Positions 1 to 7,116 are shown, counted from the stretch's first letter. The stretch is DNA of 10,998 nt from Candidatus Nitromaritima sp. SCGC AAA288-L16 (GCA_000372225.1 AQTY01000040.1:1-10998); one strand, 5' to 3'. Numbers and translations: made by a program. Notes: generated by a model from the letters alone, not told the origin.

Positions 1-111
1 GAATCTATAAATACTGATAAACCAAAAAGCCTTCCGACTCCATCTAAAAGCCAAAGCGAATCTATAGATACCAACAAACCAAAAAGTACTCCTACTCCTT
101 CAAAGAGTACC
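1..111 (+). repeat. Two imperfect 54-57 bp tandem units in the GrpE-like gene
   Basis: Bases 1-57 and 58-111 both begin gaatctata and both contain aaaccaaaaag. They encode the related units ESINTDKPKSLPTPSKSQ(S) and ESIDTNKPKSTPTPSKST. More copies may lie upstream, outside the window. The repeats form a disordered-looking linker just before the transmembrane segment and could set its length. Confidence 0.7.
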
Positions 112-819
112 AACGCAAACTCATTAGACATTGTCTTTTTGGTTATCTTATTAATTCTTCTTGCGATTTCTATCGTAACAAACGTTCTTTTTATTAAGTT
201 GCGCTTTAGAGCAAATGAAAACCAATTGTCCATTATTCCTGAAGTAGTAATAGACAATGTAGATTCTATGGCTAATGATTTATCTAAATCATTTAAAATT
301 ATGGCAGAACAGCATGCAGCCAATCTTGACCAGTCAAAAACAGCAAGCAAAAATACCAAAAAATTGTTTGATGACTTGATGGAGTCATTTACCGTTTTAC
401 AAACAACATTAGATAGCCGAGACAAAGAAATTCAACGTTTAAAAAAAGGATATGATTCAGAAATATTTCGCAAATTCCTTGGTCGCTTTATTCGTGTCGA
501 TAAGGCTTTGTGTGAAGAATTGCACGCAGCAAAAACAGAAAATAGTAATAATCTAGAAAGTTTAGAAGATATTCAAAATATACTTCGAGACGCATTTGAA
601 GAATGTGGAGTTTCATCGTTCTCTCCAAAACTTGGTGGTGATTTCCGTAAAGAATTTGGAGTTGCAGATAACCCGAAAACTATACCTCCAGTAAACCAAG
701 AGGACGATTTTGTTATTGCAGAAGTTTTAGAAGAAGGGTTTAAGCTTGAGACACCTGATGGGCCTCAATGTATTAAAAAAGCAAAGGTGGTTGTTTTTAA
801 GTCTGAAAAAGGAGGTTGA
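1..819 (+). CDS. Membrane-anchored GrpE-like nucleotide exchange factor, 5' partial
   Basis: The reading frame is open from base 1, so the gene starts upstream; 272 residues are visible. In order they are: a Ser/Pro/Lys/Thr-rich stretch with a duplicated unit (residues 1-37), one transmembrane segment (about 44-65), a charged helical stretch (about 90-170), and a C-terminal region that reads like GrpE. The GrpE-like features are a long helix, a 'GVSSFSPKLGGDF' segment where GrpE has its 'Gv..i.p.Ge.FDP' motif, and a final beta wing 'VIAEVLEEGFKLETPDG' ending in 'KKAKVVVFK'. GrpE releases ADP from DnaK. The next gene, 4 bp downstream, is DnaK-like, which supports the call. Ordinary GrpE is soluble and about 200 residues, so the membrane anchor and linker are unusual. 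The TTG at 139 lies inside the membrane segment and is not a credible start. The GrpE fold is inferred from pattern, not from an alignment. Confidence 0.75.
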   Translation, partial: ESINTDKPKSLPTPSKSQSESIDTNKPKSTPTPSKSTNANSLDIVFLVILLILLAISIVTNVLFIKLRFRANENQLSIIPEVVIDNVDSMANDLSKSFKIMAEQHAANLDQSKTASKNTKKLFDDLMESFTVLQTTLDSRDKEIQRLKKGYDSEIFRKFLGRFIRVDKALCEELHAAKTENSNNLESLEDIQNILRDAFEECGVSSFSPKLGGDFRKEFGVADNPKTIPPVNQEDDFVIAEVLEEGFKLETPDGPQCIKKAKVVVFKSEKGG

Positions 820-823
820 GAAA

Positions 824-2320
824 ATGGCAAATTACATAGGTATTGACCTGGGAACAACTTTCTCAGCAGTTGCTACTTTAGACGAGACGGGTCGACCCAT
901 TATCATAGCTAACGAAGACGGTATAAATATTACTCCATCGGTTGTAACTTTTGATAGCTCCAATAAAGCCATAGTTGGTGAAGAAGCCAGAAAAGCTTTG
1001 GCGTTGGACTCAAATACAATAGGTCGCTTCAAGCGTGATATGGGTACTAGTCAAACATATCATGCTCATGGTAGTGAGTATACGCCGACAGACTTGAGTG
1101 CGCTTGTTTTGAAAAAACTTAAAGAATATACAATTTCTTCCATAAAAGACATAGAAGAAGCTGTTGTAACAATTCCCGCTAATTTTCCAGCAGAGGCTCG
1201 TGAAGCAACCATGCAAGCAGCAAAGTTAGCGGGTCTTAATGTGAAATATATAATTAATGAGCCAACAGCTGCAGCGCTTTTTTACGGATGGAAAACGGGG
1301 GAGGAGCTTTCGGGTAAGTATGCAGTTTATGATCTGGGTGGAGGCACCTTTGACATATCAATAATAGATGTCGATGGCCAAAATATCGAGGTGCTAGCAA
1401 CAAACGGTGTATCAAAGTTGGGCGGTGCTGACTTTGACGAGATTCTGCAGAGTTTGGTAGCCAAAAAATTTAAAGAAGCGGCGGGTAAAGAAATGGATTT
1501 AGAGGATTACACTATAAATGACGCTGAGGAGGATAAAAAATCACTATCCAAAAGAGAAAAATGCAGCCTTAGAATATCCAGAGTCAGTATAGAAATTACA
1601 AGACACGAATTTGAAGAGGCAATTTCTTCTCTTATTTCACAAACTGAAATGCTTTGTGAAACTACTTTGGATGAAGCTGACCTATCACCTAATGAAATAA
1701 AAAAAATATTACTGGTGGGTGGAAGTACACGTATGCCATGCGTTCAAGAAAGTATTACAAAAGTTTTTAATAAAGAACCCACCGTATCAGCCAACGTAGA
1801 TGAAGTTGTTGCTTTGGGCGCAGCTATTTATGCAGCCTATAAAAGTGATCGTGCAAAATTGAGCGCAATACAAAAAAAGTCGGTTGATAAAGTTAAGGTT
1901 TCTGAAATAACTGCTAAGTGTTTTGGTGTTATCTCACGAGGTTTTGATGAAGCTAGAGAACAATCGAAGCTTCAAAATACTATTATGATAATGAAAGGGG
2001 AAAAAATTCCAACTTCGGTTACAGAGCCGTTCTTTACCACTGGTGATGGACAAGAAAGCGTTATGTGTAAAATTACAGAGTCCAGTGCTCCTGAAACAGA
2101 CCCAAACTTCGTAAAAATTGTTTGGGAAGGAGAATTGAAATTACCTTCTGGCCGAGAAGCAGGTCAACAAATCGATGTTACTTACAGTTATAACGACAAT
2201 CAAATCATGGAATGCTCTTTTTTAGACGTGGCTTCAGGTAAAAAACGAGATGTACCTTTGGGAATGGCGTCTACCGCTGATGCGGCAGGGGATGGTATTG
2301 ATAAATTTATAGTGGAATAA
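824..2320 (+). CDS. DnaK-like Hsp70 chaperone lacking the C-terminal lid
   Basis: The 498-residue protein has all the Hsp70 ATPase signatures: phosphate loop 1 'IDLGTTFSAVA' (7-17), Lys70 in the position of the DnaK catalytic lysine, 'INEPTAAALFYG' (144-155), 'VYDLGGGTFDISI' (168-180), 'LLVGGSTRMP' (296-305) and 'GAAIYAA' (332-338). The DnaK Thr199 position appears to hold Ser197. The ATPase domain is compact because subdomain IIB is shortened. A beta substrate-binding region with 'KIPTSVTEPFFTT' (about 394-406) follows. The protein ends about 140 residues short of DnaK, with no helical lid, and the usual DVLLLDVTPLS linker is diverged ('KVSEITAKCFGVIS'). The ATG at 824 has GGAGG at 811-815; an in-frame TTG at 746 only adds sequence overlapping the previous gene. 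It is probably the central ATPase of the operon, working with the flanking GrpE-like and TerB/J-like proteins. Confidence 0.93.
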   Translation: MANYIGIDLGTTFSAVATLDETGRPIIIANEDGINITPSVVTFDSSNKAIVGEEARKALALDSNTIGRFKRDMGTSQTYHAHGSEYTPTDLSALVLKKLKEYTISSIKDIEEAVVTIPANFPAEAREATMQAAKLAGLNVKYIINEPTAAALFYGWKTGEELSGKYAVYDLGGGTFDISIIDVDGQNIEVLATNGVSKLGGADFDEILQSLVAKKFKEAAGKEMDLEDYTINDAEEDKKSLSKREKCSLRISRVSIEITRHEFEEAISSLISQTEMLCETTLDEADLSPNEIKKILLVGGSTRMPCVQESITKVFNKEPTVSANVDEVVALGAAIYAAYKSDRAKLSAIQKKSVDKVKVSEITAKCFGVISRGFDEAREQSKLQNTIMIMKGEKIPTSVTEPFFTTGDGQESVMCKITESSAPETDPNFVKIVWEGELKLPSGREAGQQIDVTYSYNDNQIMECSFLDVASGKKRDVPLGMASTADAAGDGIDKFIVE

Positions 2321-2323
2321 GTT

Positions 2324-3535
2324 ATGGAAGTAATACTTATAATTGGCGGGATTTGGTTGGTACTTTGGTTTATTGGTGCGGTATCTGGGACAACTTCAGA
2401 TAATCAGGAATATGAATTTAAAGGTATGGATCCTTTTCAAATTCGTATTGTTGAAAGAAATGTATGGAAACAAATGGGAGGGGCAAAAGACGATCCTAAG
2501 TATAGGGTTCTTGATATTGAAGGACGAGGATTGCCATCGCATTCGTATAAAACTCATTTAGGATTTGTGACATCGGTACTCGATGATACGGGAGATGAGC
2601 CCGCAGCGATAATGTCGATGATGGACGGGTTTAAAGAGAAAGAAAGTGGTGCTTATCAGCATATTGTCGATGCGGGGAAAGTAGAGTCGGGCTATGGCTA
2701 CGGGGGTTGGGGTAAAGTTGGCGGAATATTTACGAGTTTCCTTTATCCACCAGAAGGTGGCAAGCGACTCCTAAAGATTGTTTTTCGCATTGTCAATATG
2801 GATGACTTCCCAAATATTCATCTAGGTTTTTGCAGCGAAGAAGATAATGGGGTAATAGATACTCTAGTTGCCGATGCTAGTTTTTATTTTGATGGGAATG
2901 GTTTTCTAGAGACAGCGGAGAATGAAAATGAAGCTAGAAGTGAGATTATTAAATTAGCTATGAGTGTAGCAATGGCTGACGGTTCTTTAGACGATAGTGA
3001 AGGCAATGCAATAAAGCATTGGATCAAAAAAGCAATTGCTCCATTTTCTGGGAAAAAGAAAGAACAACTTAAAAAGATTTACAATGATGCGCTCAGGACA
3101 TCATATCAAGAAGCCAAGTCTGGGGATTTGTCAGTTAGTGGCGCCGTGGAGCGGCTAGAAGAATTGGCAGAAACACCACAAAAATATGAAGCCATTGAAC
3201 TTTGTTTTGAAGTAATGGCAGCTGATGGAGTGGCAGATGAAAATGAAATTAAAAAAATTAAAGGTATTGCAGAAGGATTAGGTTTGGATTTTGATGAAAT
3301 CGAGAAACTACGCGATAAACATTTGGTTGGTATGGAACTTTCAATGGAGCAGGCAAGTATTGAAACAATTCTTAATATCGATCCTAACTGGTCAAATGAG
3401 AAAACCAAAAAACATTTAACGGTAGAGTTTGCGAAATGGAATAATCGATTAAATACTCTTGCTGAAGGGCAGGAGCGTGAAAATGCTCAAAAAATGCTTG
3501 ATTTGATTGCTGAAGGTAGAAAGAAATATGTATGA
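2324..3535 (+). CDS. Membrane-anchored TerB-domain protein with degenerate J-like C-terminus (DjlA-like layout)
   Basis: The 403-residue protein begins with a hydrophobic segment (3-21) that fits a single membrane anchor. An unrecognised Gly- and aromatic-rich region follows (about 25-195). A TerB-type helical domain spans about 203-335, with the two typical acidic motifs 'VAMADGSLDDSE' (215-226) and 'VMAADGVADENE' (297-308) and then 'GLGLDFDEI'. The last 60 residues resemble a J domain: 'ILNIDPNWSNEKTKKHL', a helix, then 'ENAQKMLDLIAEGRKKY'. Where a J domain has HPD, this one has about NNR in 'KWNNRLN'. E. coli DjlA shares the order anchor, TerB, J domain. Next to a DnaK-like gene, this protein is most simply its membrane-bound co-chaperone or a TerB-type sensor. 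No strong Shine-Dalgarno is seen at ATG 2324; with a 3-bp gap, translation is probably coupled. TerB confidence is good; J homology is inferred. Confidence 0.8.
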   Translation: MEVILIIGGIWLVLWFIGAVSGTTSDNQEYEFKGMDPFQIRIVERNVWKQMGGAKDDPKYRVLDIEGRGLPSHSYKTHLGFVTSVLDDTGDEPAAIMSMMDGFKEKESGAYQHIVDAGKVESGYGYGGWGKVGGIFTSFLYPPEGGKRLLKIVFRIVNMDDFPNIHLGFCSEEDNGVIDTLVADASFYFDGNGFLETAENENEARSEIIKLAMSVAMADGSLDDSEGNAIKHWIKKAIAPFSGKKKEQLKKIYNDALRTSYQEAKSGDLSVSGAVERLEELAETPQKYEAIELCFEVMAADGVADENEIKKIKGIAEGLGLDFDEIEKLRDKHLVGMELSMEQASIETILNIDPNWSNEKTKKHLTVEFAKWNNRLNTLAEGQERENAQKMLDLIAEGRKKYV

Positions 3536-4634
3536 AAAGCTAAATGCAGCTTTTGATTTGGCAGACAGCATTCGTTATTCAGGCGATGTGAGGTTACCCT
3601 TCCAAAATTTGAGCGATTTTCAAACAGGGGAAATTAATAGCCATTTTGCTCAGTCAGGATTGCGAATTTCAAAAAAATTAACTCCCGATATTTACGATGC
3701 ATTTCAAAGAGTATTTTCCCATCTTCAAATTAATCCAGATGCAATTACTGCGTATGTCTATTCTTCTCCAGAAACACAAGCAACTTGTTTTAGTGATAAT
3801 AGGCACGAATGCATTATATGGGTTACATCTAGTCTAATAAAGTTAATGTCCAAAGATGAACTGACCTTTGTCATAGGTCACGAGTTAGGTCATTTCCTTT
3901 TAGGTCATAGCTTAGAGGAAAGGCAAGATACTGAAAGTGAAGAATATTTAATTAAAAGCAGAGCTCAGGAGATATCAGTGGATCGAATAGGGCTGGTTAC
4001 ATGTGGGTCTTTGAATATTTCTATCCAAGCTTTGATGAAACTAGTTTCAGGCTTAGGTGAAGATATGCTGCGTTTTGATGTTGGATCTTTCCTAGACCAA
4101 ATGAGAACTCAAAGGACTAACTCAACAATGTATTCAGGAGAAAACTCTACACACCCTACATTATTAATGCGGTGTCGAGCACTCCTGTGGTTTTCCATGA
4201 GTGATAAGTATTATAAAATCTGCGGAAATTCGGGCGGTGAAAATTTAAATAAGATCGACCAACGAATCACCATAGATTCGGAAAAGTATATCGATGGTCC
4301 AGCTCGAGAAAGAATTTCAGAAGCCAGAGAAAATCTTGTATTGTGGCTTGCCGCTTTAGCATCGGTTAGAGATGGAAGTTTAAATAAATCTAACCAAAAG
4401 ATTATAGAAGGTTTGGTGGGATCAGAAATGCTTAAGAAATTATTGAACTTTTATTCTGAACAAAATCGAACTGAAGCAATAGATAGTACACAAAATAAAC
4501 TAACCGAAGCTCTCAACCATTATCAAAGAGTTGCTCCACATGAAGCCACTAAAAAACTTCCAACCATAAAAAGAAAAATAGGCGTCGATTTCAAACAACC
4601 TGATTTTCTGAACTATGTTTCAAATCTTATTTGA
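3528..4634 (+). CDS. Soluble M48-family zinc metallopeptidase
   Basis: The 368-residue protein carries the M48 zinc site 'HELGH' at 118-122, preceded by 'ELTFVIG' and followed by 'FLLGH'. The third ligand is Glu148 in 'QEISVD', and the downstream 'THP....R' motif (208-215) is also typical of the family. Unlike HtpX and Ste24 it has no transmembrane segments or signal peptide, so it should be cytoplasmic. A C-terminal helical region (about 265-340) includes 'LAALASVRDGSLNKSN', which faintly resembles the first TerB motif. The ATG at 3528 overlaps the end of the previous gene by 8 bp (ATGTATGA), with AAGGTAG upstream; the TTG at 3507 is less likely. It is the last gene of the operon, so it probably acts with the Hsp70 machine, for example by cleaving proteins that machine holds or unfolds. 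That role is inferred. Confidence 0.92.
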   Translation: MYEKLNAAFDLADSIRYSGDVRLPFQNLSDFQTGEINSHFAQSGLRISKKLTPDIYDAFQRVFSHLQINPDAITAYVYSSPETQATCFSDNRHECIIWVTSSLIKLMSKDELTFVIGHELGHFLLGHSLEERQDTESEEYLIKSRAQEISVDRIGLVTCGSLNISIQALMKLVSGLGEDMLRFDVGSFLDQMRTQRTNSTMYSGENSTHPTLLMRCRALLWFSMSDKYYKICGNSGGENLNKIDQRITIDSEKYIDGPARERISEARENLVLWLAALASVRDGSLNKSNQKIIEGLVGSEMLKKLLNFYSEQNRTEAIDSTQNKLTEALNHYQRVAPHEATKKLPTIKRKIGVDFKQPDFLNYVSNLI

Positions 4635-4664
4635 GTAAAAATAGAAAATTAAATAAATTACTTA

Positions 4665-4687
4665 TTCAAATCCTCTCGCTCCGACCA
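4665..4687 (+). other. tRNA-Pro 3'-end fragment, probable attachment-site scar of an island
   Basis: The bases read as the end of a tRNA: T-loop TTCAAAT (4665-4671), 3' T-stem CCTCT (4672-4676), acceptor strand CGCTCCG (4677-4683), discriminator A (4684) and CCA (4685-4687). Discriminator A and the CCTCT...CCGACCA form match bacterial tRNA-Pro. The sequence upstream (aaattactta) lacks the 5' T-stem AGAGG and there is no tRNA body, so it is only a 3' tail. Such tails arise when an integrase-bearing element inserts into a tRNA gene. It lies 30 bp after the chaperone-protease operon. The other att site and integrase would be outside the window. Confidence 0.75.
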
Positions 4688-4695
4688 TTTAAAAC

Positions 4696-4729
4696 AATGG
4701 GTTACGGTTTAGGCCGTAGCCCATTTTTT
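4696..4729 (+). terminator. Rho-independent terminator after the tRNA tail
   Basis: A 12-bp stem, AATGGGTTACGG paired with CCGTAGCCCATT (one G-U pair), with a 6-base loop, runs straight into six T residues. Its place 8 bases after CCA suggests it was the original terminator of the tRNA gene. It now also closes the four-gene operon on the left. Confidence 0.85.
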
Positions 4730-4733
4730 GTTG

Positions 4734-4754
4734 TGGGTAACAGTATGGGTAACA
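4734..4754 (+). repeat. Direct repeat TGGGTAACA x2, possible integrase arm sites
   Basis: TGGGTAACA occurs at 4734-4742 and again at 4746-4754, a 12-bp period. A related TGGGTTAC lies in the terminator stem (4698-4705). Short direct repeats just beyond a tRNA 3' end are common in elements with P4-type tyrosine integrases, where they serve as arm-binding sites. No integrase gene follows here, so this would be a relic of another element. The pair could also be chance. Confidence 0.4.
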
Positions 4755-4849
4755 AATGAAGGGCAAATCGCCCCACCCTCCCCATTTTCCCCCGTCCTGT
4801 AATACAATAAGGCCATCTCTATAAATTTGCATTGGGGAGAGGTAAACTT

Positions 4850-5227
4850 ATGACAAATGAAGAATATAAACCTGATGAGAAACTAGAAGAAAAGGTCCAA
4901 GACATGTTGCAAGGAGGTAACCGAGTGAAAAAAGAAAAAATTGATATTGATAAGATACTTAAAGAGAGTGTCTCGGGCTTAGAAGAAGAAAAAGAATCGG
5001 AGAAAGTTAAAATTTTTGAATACCTAACCTGCAAAAACACATTGCATGTAGGTTTAAGACGGTTACTGTTAGTACTATCTTTTCCATTCTTTGTTTGTTG
5101 GATAATTCCTGGAATTTTATTTTGGGTTATTGTTCATGCCATAGTATGGATATATGAAGGATTTGTAAGTGATGAAAAAAAACCCCCTATCCAAGGCAAT
5201 AATATGTTTTCCCGCAAAAAAAACTAA
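4850..5227 (+). CDS. Small membrane protein, unknown function
   Basis: The 125-residue protein is not recognised. Its first 55 residues are very charged (Lys/Glu-rich). A long hydrophobic stretch follows (about 70-102, 'LLLVLSFPFFVCWIIPGIL' and onward) that could be one long or two short membrane helices, and then a basic tail. The ATG at 4850 has GGGGAGAGG at 4834-4842 with 7 bases of spacing. Inside the gene, a perfect AAGGAGGT (4911-4918) sits 6 bases before an in-frame GTG at 4925; starting there gives a 100-residue protein beginning MKKEKIDIDK. Either start, or both, may be used. A weak TATAAA (4820-4825) lies upstream but no convincing -35 was found. This is the first gene to the right of the tRNA scar. 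Confidence 0.7.
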   Translation: MTNEEYKPDEKLEEKVQDMLQGGNRVKKEKIDIDKILKESVSGLEEEKESEKVKIFEYLTCKNTLHVGLRRLLLVLSFPFFVCWIIPGILFWVIVHAIVWIYEGFVSDEKKPPIQGNNMFSRKKN

Positions 5228-5256
5228 AAATATTTAGGACGTGGCAGGAATGAACT

Positions 5257-5376
5257 ATGAACACTGATAATCTTATTTTTGGAGATTTAACTGACTCCCC
5301 AAAGGGGGCGTGCTCTACAGAGCTACCCAATAAGAAAAAACTAGCGAAGAAGTGGATGGAGGAGAATAGCAAATAA
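5257..5376 (+). CDS. 39-residue ORF ending in a Sel1-type C-terminal tail, possible relic
   Basis: The ORF starts MNTDNLIFGDLTDSPKGA and ends KKLAKKWMEENSK. A GGCAGGA lies about 6 bases before the ATG. The ending closely resembles the tails of Sel1-repeat proteins, including the intact one here ('AQELARKWIKKWEGKSK', about 410-426 of that protein). Bases 5351-5364 (agtggatggaggag) are repeated exactly on the minus strand at 10015-10028. It is most likely the remnant of a deleted Sel1 gene with a new or captured 5' end; expression is uncertain. Confidence 0.35.
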   Translation: MNTDNLIFGDLTDSPKGACSTELPNKKKLAKKWMEENSK

Positions 5377-5466
5377 AAATTGGGATGATTTTCAAACAGA
5401 AATCACAAGATATTACTATGTGGATGGTTTTTTAGTTAATGGCATTACTTAGCTTTTAGGCGAACA

Positions 5467-6396
5467 ATGGTAGGAAAAATCAAAAGAGTAAGTTTGCGAG
5501 AGGTTTGGAAGCATGAGGCCAAAGATTTTACTACGTGGCTTGAGGAAAATATTGATGTTCTTAATGAAGTAATTGATCTTGAGTTAACAAGTGCCGAACG
5601 TGAAAAATCTGTTGGAACATTTAACGTTGATTTGGTGGCTGAAGACAATTCAGGAAAACCTGTAATAATTGAAAATCAATTAGAAAAAAGTAATCACGAC
5701 CACTTGGGGAAAGTAATTACCTATCTCACCAACCTGGAAGCCATAGCTGCTATTTGGATTGTCAAAGACCCTCGACCCGAGCATATAAGAGCTATTTCCT
5801 GGTTAAATGAAAGCAGTTCTGCCTCATTTTATCTGATTAAATTAGAAGCCATAAAAATTGGAGAATCTGAACCTGCACCACTTCTTACCCTGATCATGGG
5901 ACCGAGTGAAGAGGGCAAGCAAATTGGCAAGGCTAAAAAGGGCTTGGCCAAGAGGCATGTTTCAAGGATGGAGTTTTGGAAACATTTATTAAATTACGCC
6001 AAAAATAAAACTAAACTACATTCAAATAAATCGTCAAGCAAAGCAAGTTACCTTCAGACGGGTTCCGGGAAAAGCGGCCTTAATTATAAATATGTAATCA
6101 ACAAAAATGATGCTTCTGTGGAGGTATATATTGATCGAGGCAAAGATTCCGAAAAAGAAAATGAAAAAATATTTGATGCTTTAGCCAGAAAATCAAATAC
6201 CATTGAAAGCGCCTTTGGGAACCCTTTAGATTGGCAACGCCTTGAGGGAAAAAGGGCTTACCGAATTAAATTTGCTATTGGTGGAGGAGGTAGAGAGGAT
6301 GAGGATAAGTGGCCTGAAATTCAAAAAGTTATGGTTGCTTCTATGATCCAGTTGGAAAAAGCCTTTCGGCCACATATTAAGAAATTGAAGATATGA
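5467..6396 (+). CDS. DUF4268-like protein with PD-(D/E)xK nuclease-like N-terminus
   Basis: The 309-residue protein has the look of the DUF4268 family. The N-terminal part contains 'FTTWLEENIDVLNEVI' (21-36), 'VGTFNVDLVAED' (49-60), 'VIIENQLEKSNHDHLG' (66-81) and 'WLNE' (112-115). Asp55 with Glu69-x-Gln71 fits the acidic core of a PD-(D/E)xK nuclease fold, and Glu45 may add to it. The C-terminal half, beginning 'EFWKHLLNYAK' (169-179) and ending 'MIQLEKAFRPHIKKL', is the DUF4268 module. The reaction is unproven; such proteins are often called endonuclease-like and turn up near defence genes. A cytoplasmic location is expected. The start ATG at 5467 has only a weak AGG upstream. It looks monocistronic: 90 bp separate it from the small ORF upstream and 186 bp from the next likely start. 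Confidence 0.8.
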   Translation: MVGKIKRVSLREVWKHEAKDFTTWLEENIDVLNEVIDLELTSAEREKSVGTFNVDLVAEDNSGKPVIIENQLEKSNHDHLGKVITYLTNLEAIAAIWIVKDPRPEHIRAISWLNESSSASFYLIKLEAIKIGESEPAPLLTLIMGPSEEGKQIGKAKKGLAKRHVSRMEFWKHLLNYAKNKTKLHSNKSSSKASYLQTGSGKSGLNYKYVINKNDASVEVYIDRGKDSEKENEKIFDALARKSNTIESAFGNPLDWQRLEGKRAYRIKFAIGGGGREDEDKWPEIQKVMVASMIQLEKAFRPHIKKLKI

Positions 6397-6582
6397 AGTA
6401 TCGGTTCCTTGCCCCACCTTGCCTATCTCTGACAGTAACCATTCGCGTTACACCTAATAGCCTTTCGGGTTTAAGTCAGTGTTGTGTTTAAGATTTTGAT
6501 TTATAGGTCTGAATATAAAAAAACTTTACGCGGCTTCAAATTTAGAATATCTTGCATCAATTACCCCCGAACATATCAGATT

Positions 6583-7116
6583 ATGCCAAAACCTATTCCA
6601 ATTTCCGCTCATTTCATCCCCCTCGTTTTTATATTATTTTTCCAAATACTCTATCCTAGTGTCACGTCAGCAAACGAAAACCAATTGTTAAAAGAGTTTG
6701 CTGAGGATGCTCTCGAAAAAGCAAAAAAGGTAAATCAATATTTTACAAAAGCTGTAGATGTTTTTGTATTTTTAGGAGAAAGTGATGCCAAAACTGCTGC
6801 TCTCACCGCGGCAGCAGTTGCAGACAGGGAGCAAAGAAAGGGCCTAGTCAATTACTTGAAAGCTTATTCAATAGAAATTTCAAATTACCAAATAAAACAC
6901 CTTAAAGTAATAAATCCCATAACAGAGGTTTTTTACAAAGACAGGATTAAAAACCTGATTAAAGAAATTACCCGAAAAGATTGGACGATGTTAGATATTA
7001 TTCGCTGGAAAGCAATGCTCGGCGAAGTCAATCAAGATTATTTAAAAGCCCTAAATGAATTTGACCCCACTATATTTGAAAAAAAGTACCCAGATTTACT
7101 AAAAAACCATGAGTGA
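6583..7116 (+). CDS. Secreted or periplasmic helical protein, unknown function
   Basis: Starting at ATG 6583 the protein has 177 residues and a good Sec signal: short basic start MPKP, hydrophobic core 'FIPLVFILFFQILY' (11-24), and probable cleavage after 'SVTSA' (26-30). A GTG at 6484 would add 33 residues before the signal and is unlikely. No clear Shine-Dalgarno precedes 6583. The mature part is mostly charged and helical, with an Ala-rich stretch 'TAALTAAAVADREQ' (71-84) and 'NPITEVFYKDRIKNLIKEI' (101-119). No family was recognised. It overlaps the Sel1 gene by 8 bp (ATGAGTGA), so the two are probably translated together, even though this one is exported and the Sel1 protein shows no export signal. 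Confidence 0.72.
   Translation: MPKPIPISAHFIPLVFILFFQILYPSVTSANENQLLKEFAEDALEKAKKVNQYFTKAVDVFVFLGESDAKTAALTAAAVADREQRKGLVNYLKAYSIEISNYQIKHLKVINPITEVFYKDRIKNLIKEITRKDWTMLDIIRWKAMLGEVNQDYLKALNEFDPTIFEKKYPDLLKNHE

Noticed and set aside
832..1216. Minus-strand ORFs inside the DnaK-like gene
   Set aside because: They lie wholly within a gene with clear Hsp70 motifs and show no ribosome site or recognisable domain.
4763..4777. Hairpin gggc-aaatc-gccc before the small membrane-protein gene
   Set aside because: The stem is only 4 bp and has no T tract.
4798..4825. Promoter TGTAAT-16-TATAAA for the gene at 4850
   Set aside because: The -35 box is poor; it is possible but not strong enough to annotate.
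6397..6582. Search for a terminator or RNA between the DUF4268-like gene and the secreted protein
   Set aside because: No stable hairpin with a T tract and no recognisable RNA was seen; a promoter for the pair downstream is likely here but could not be placed.
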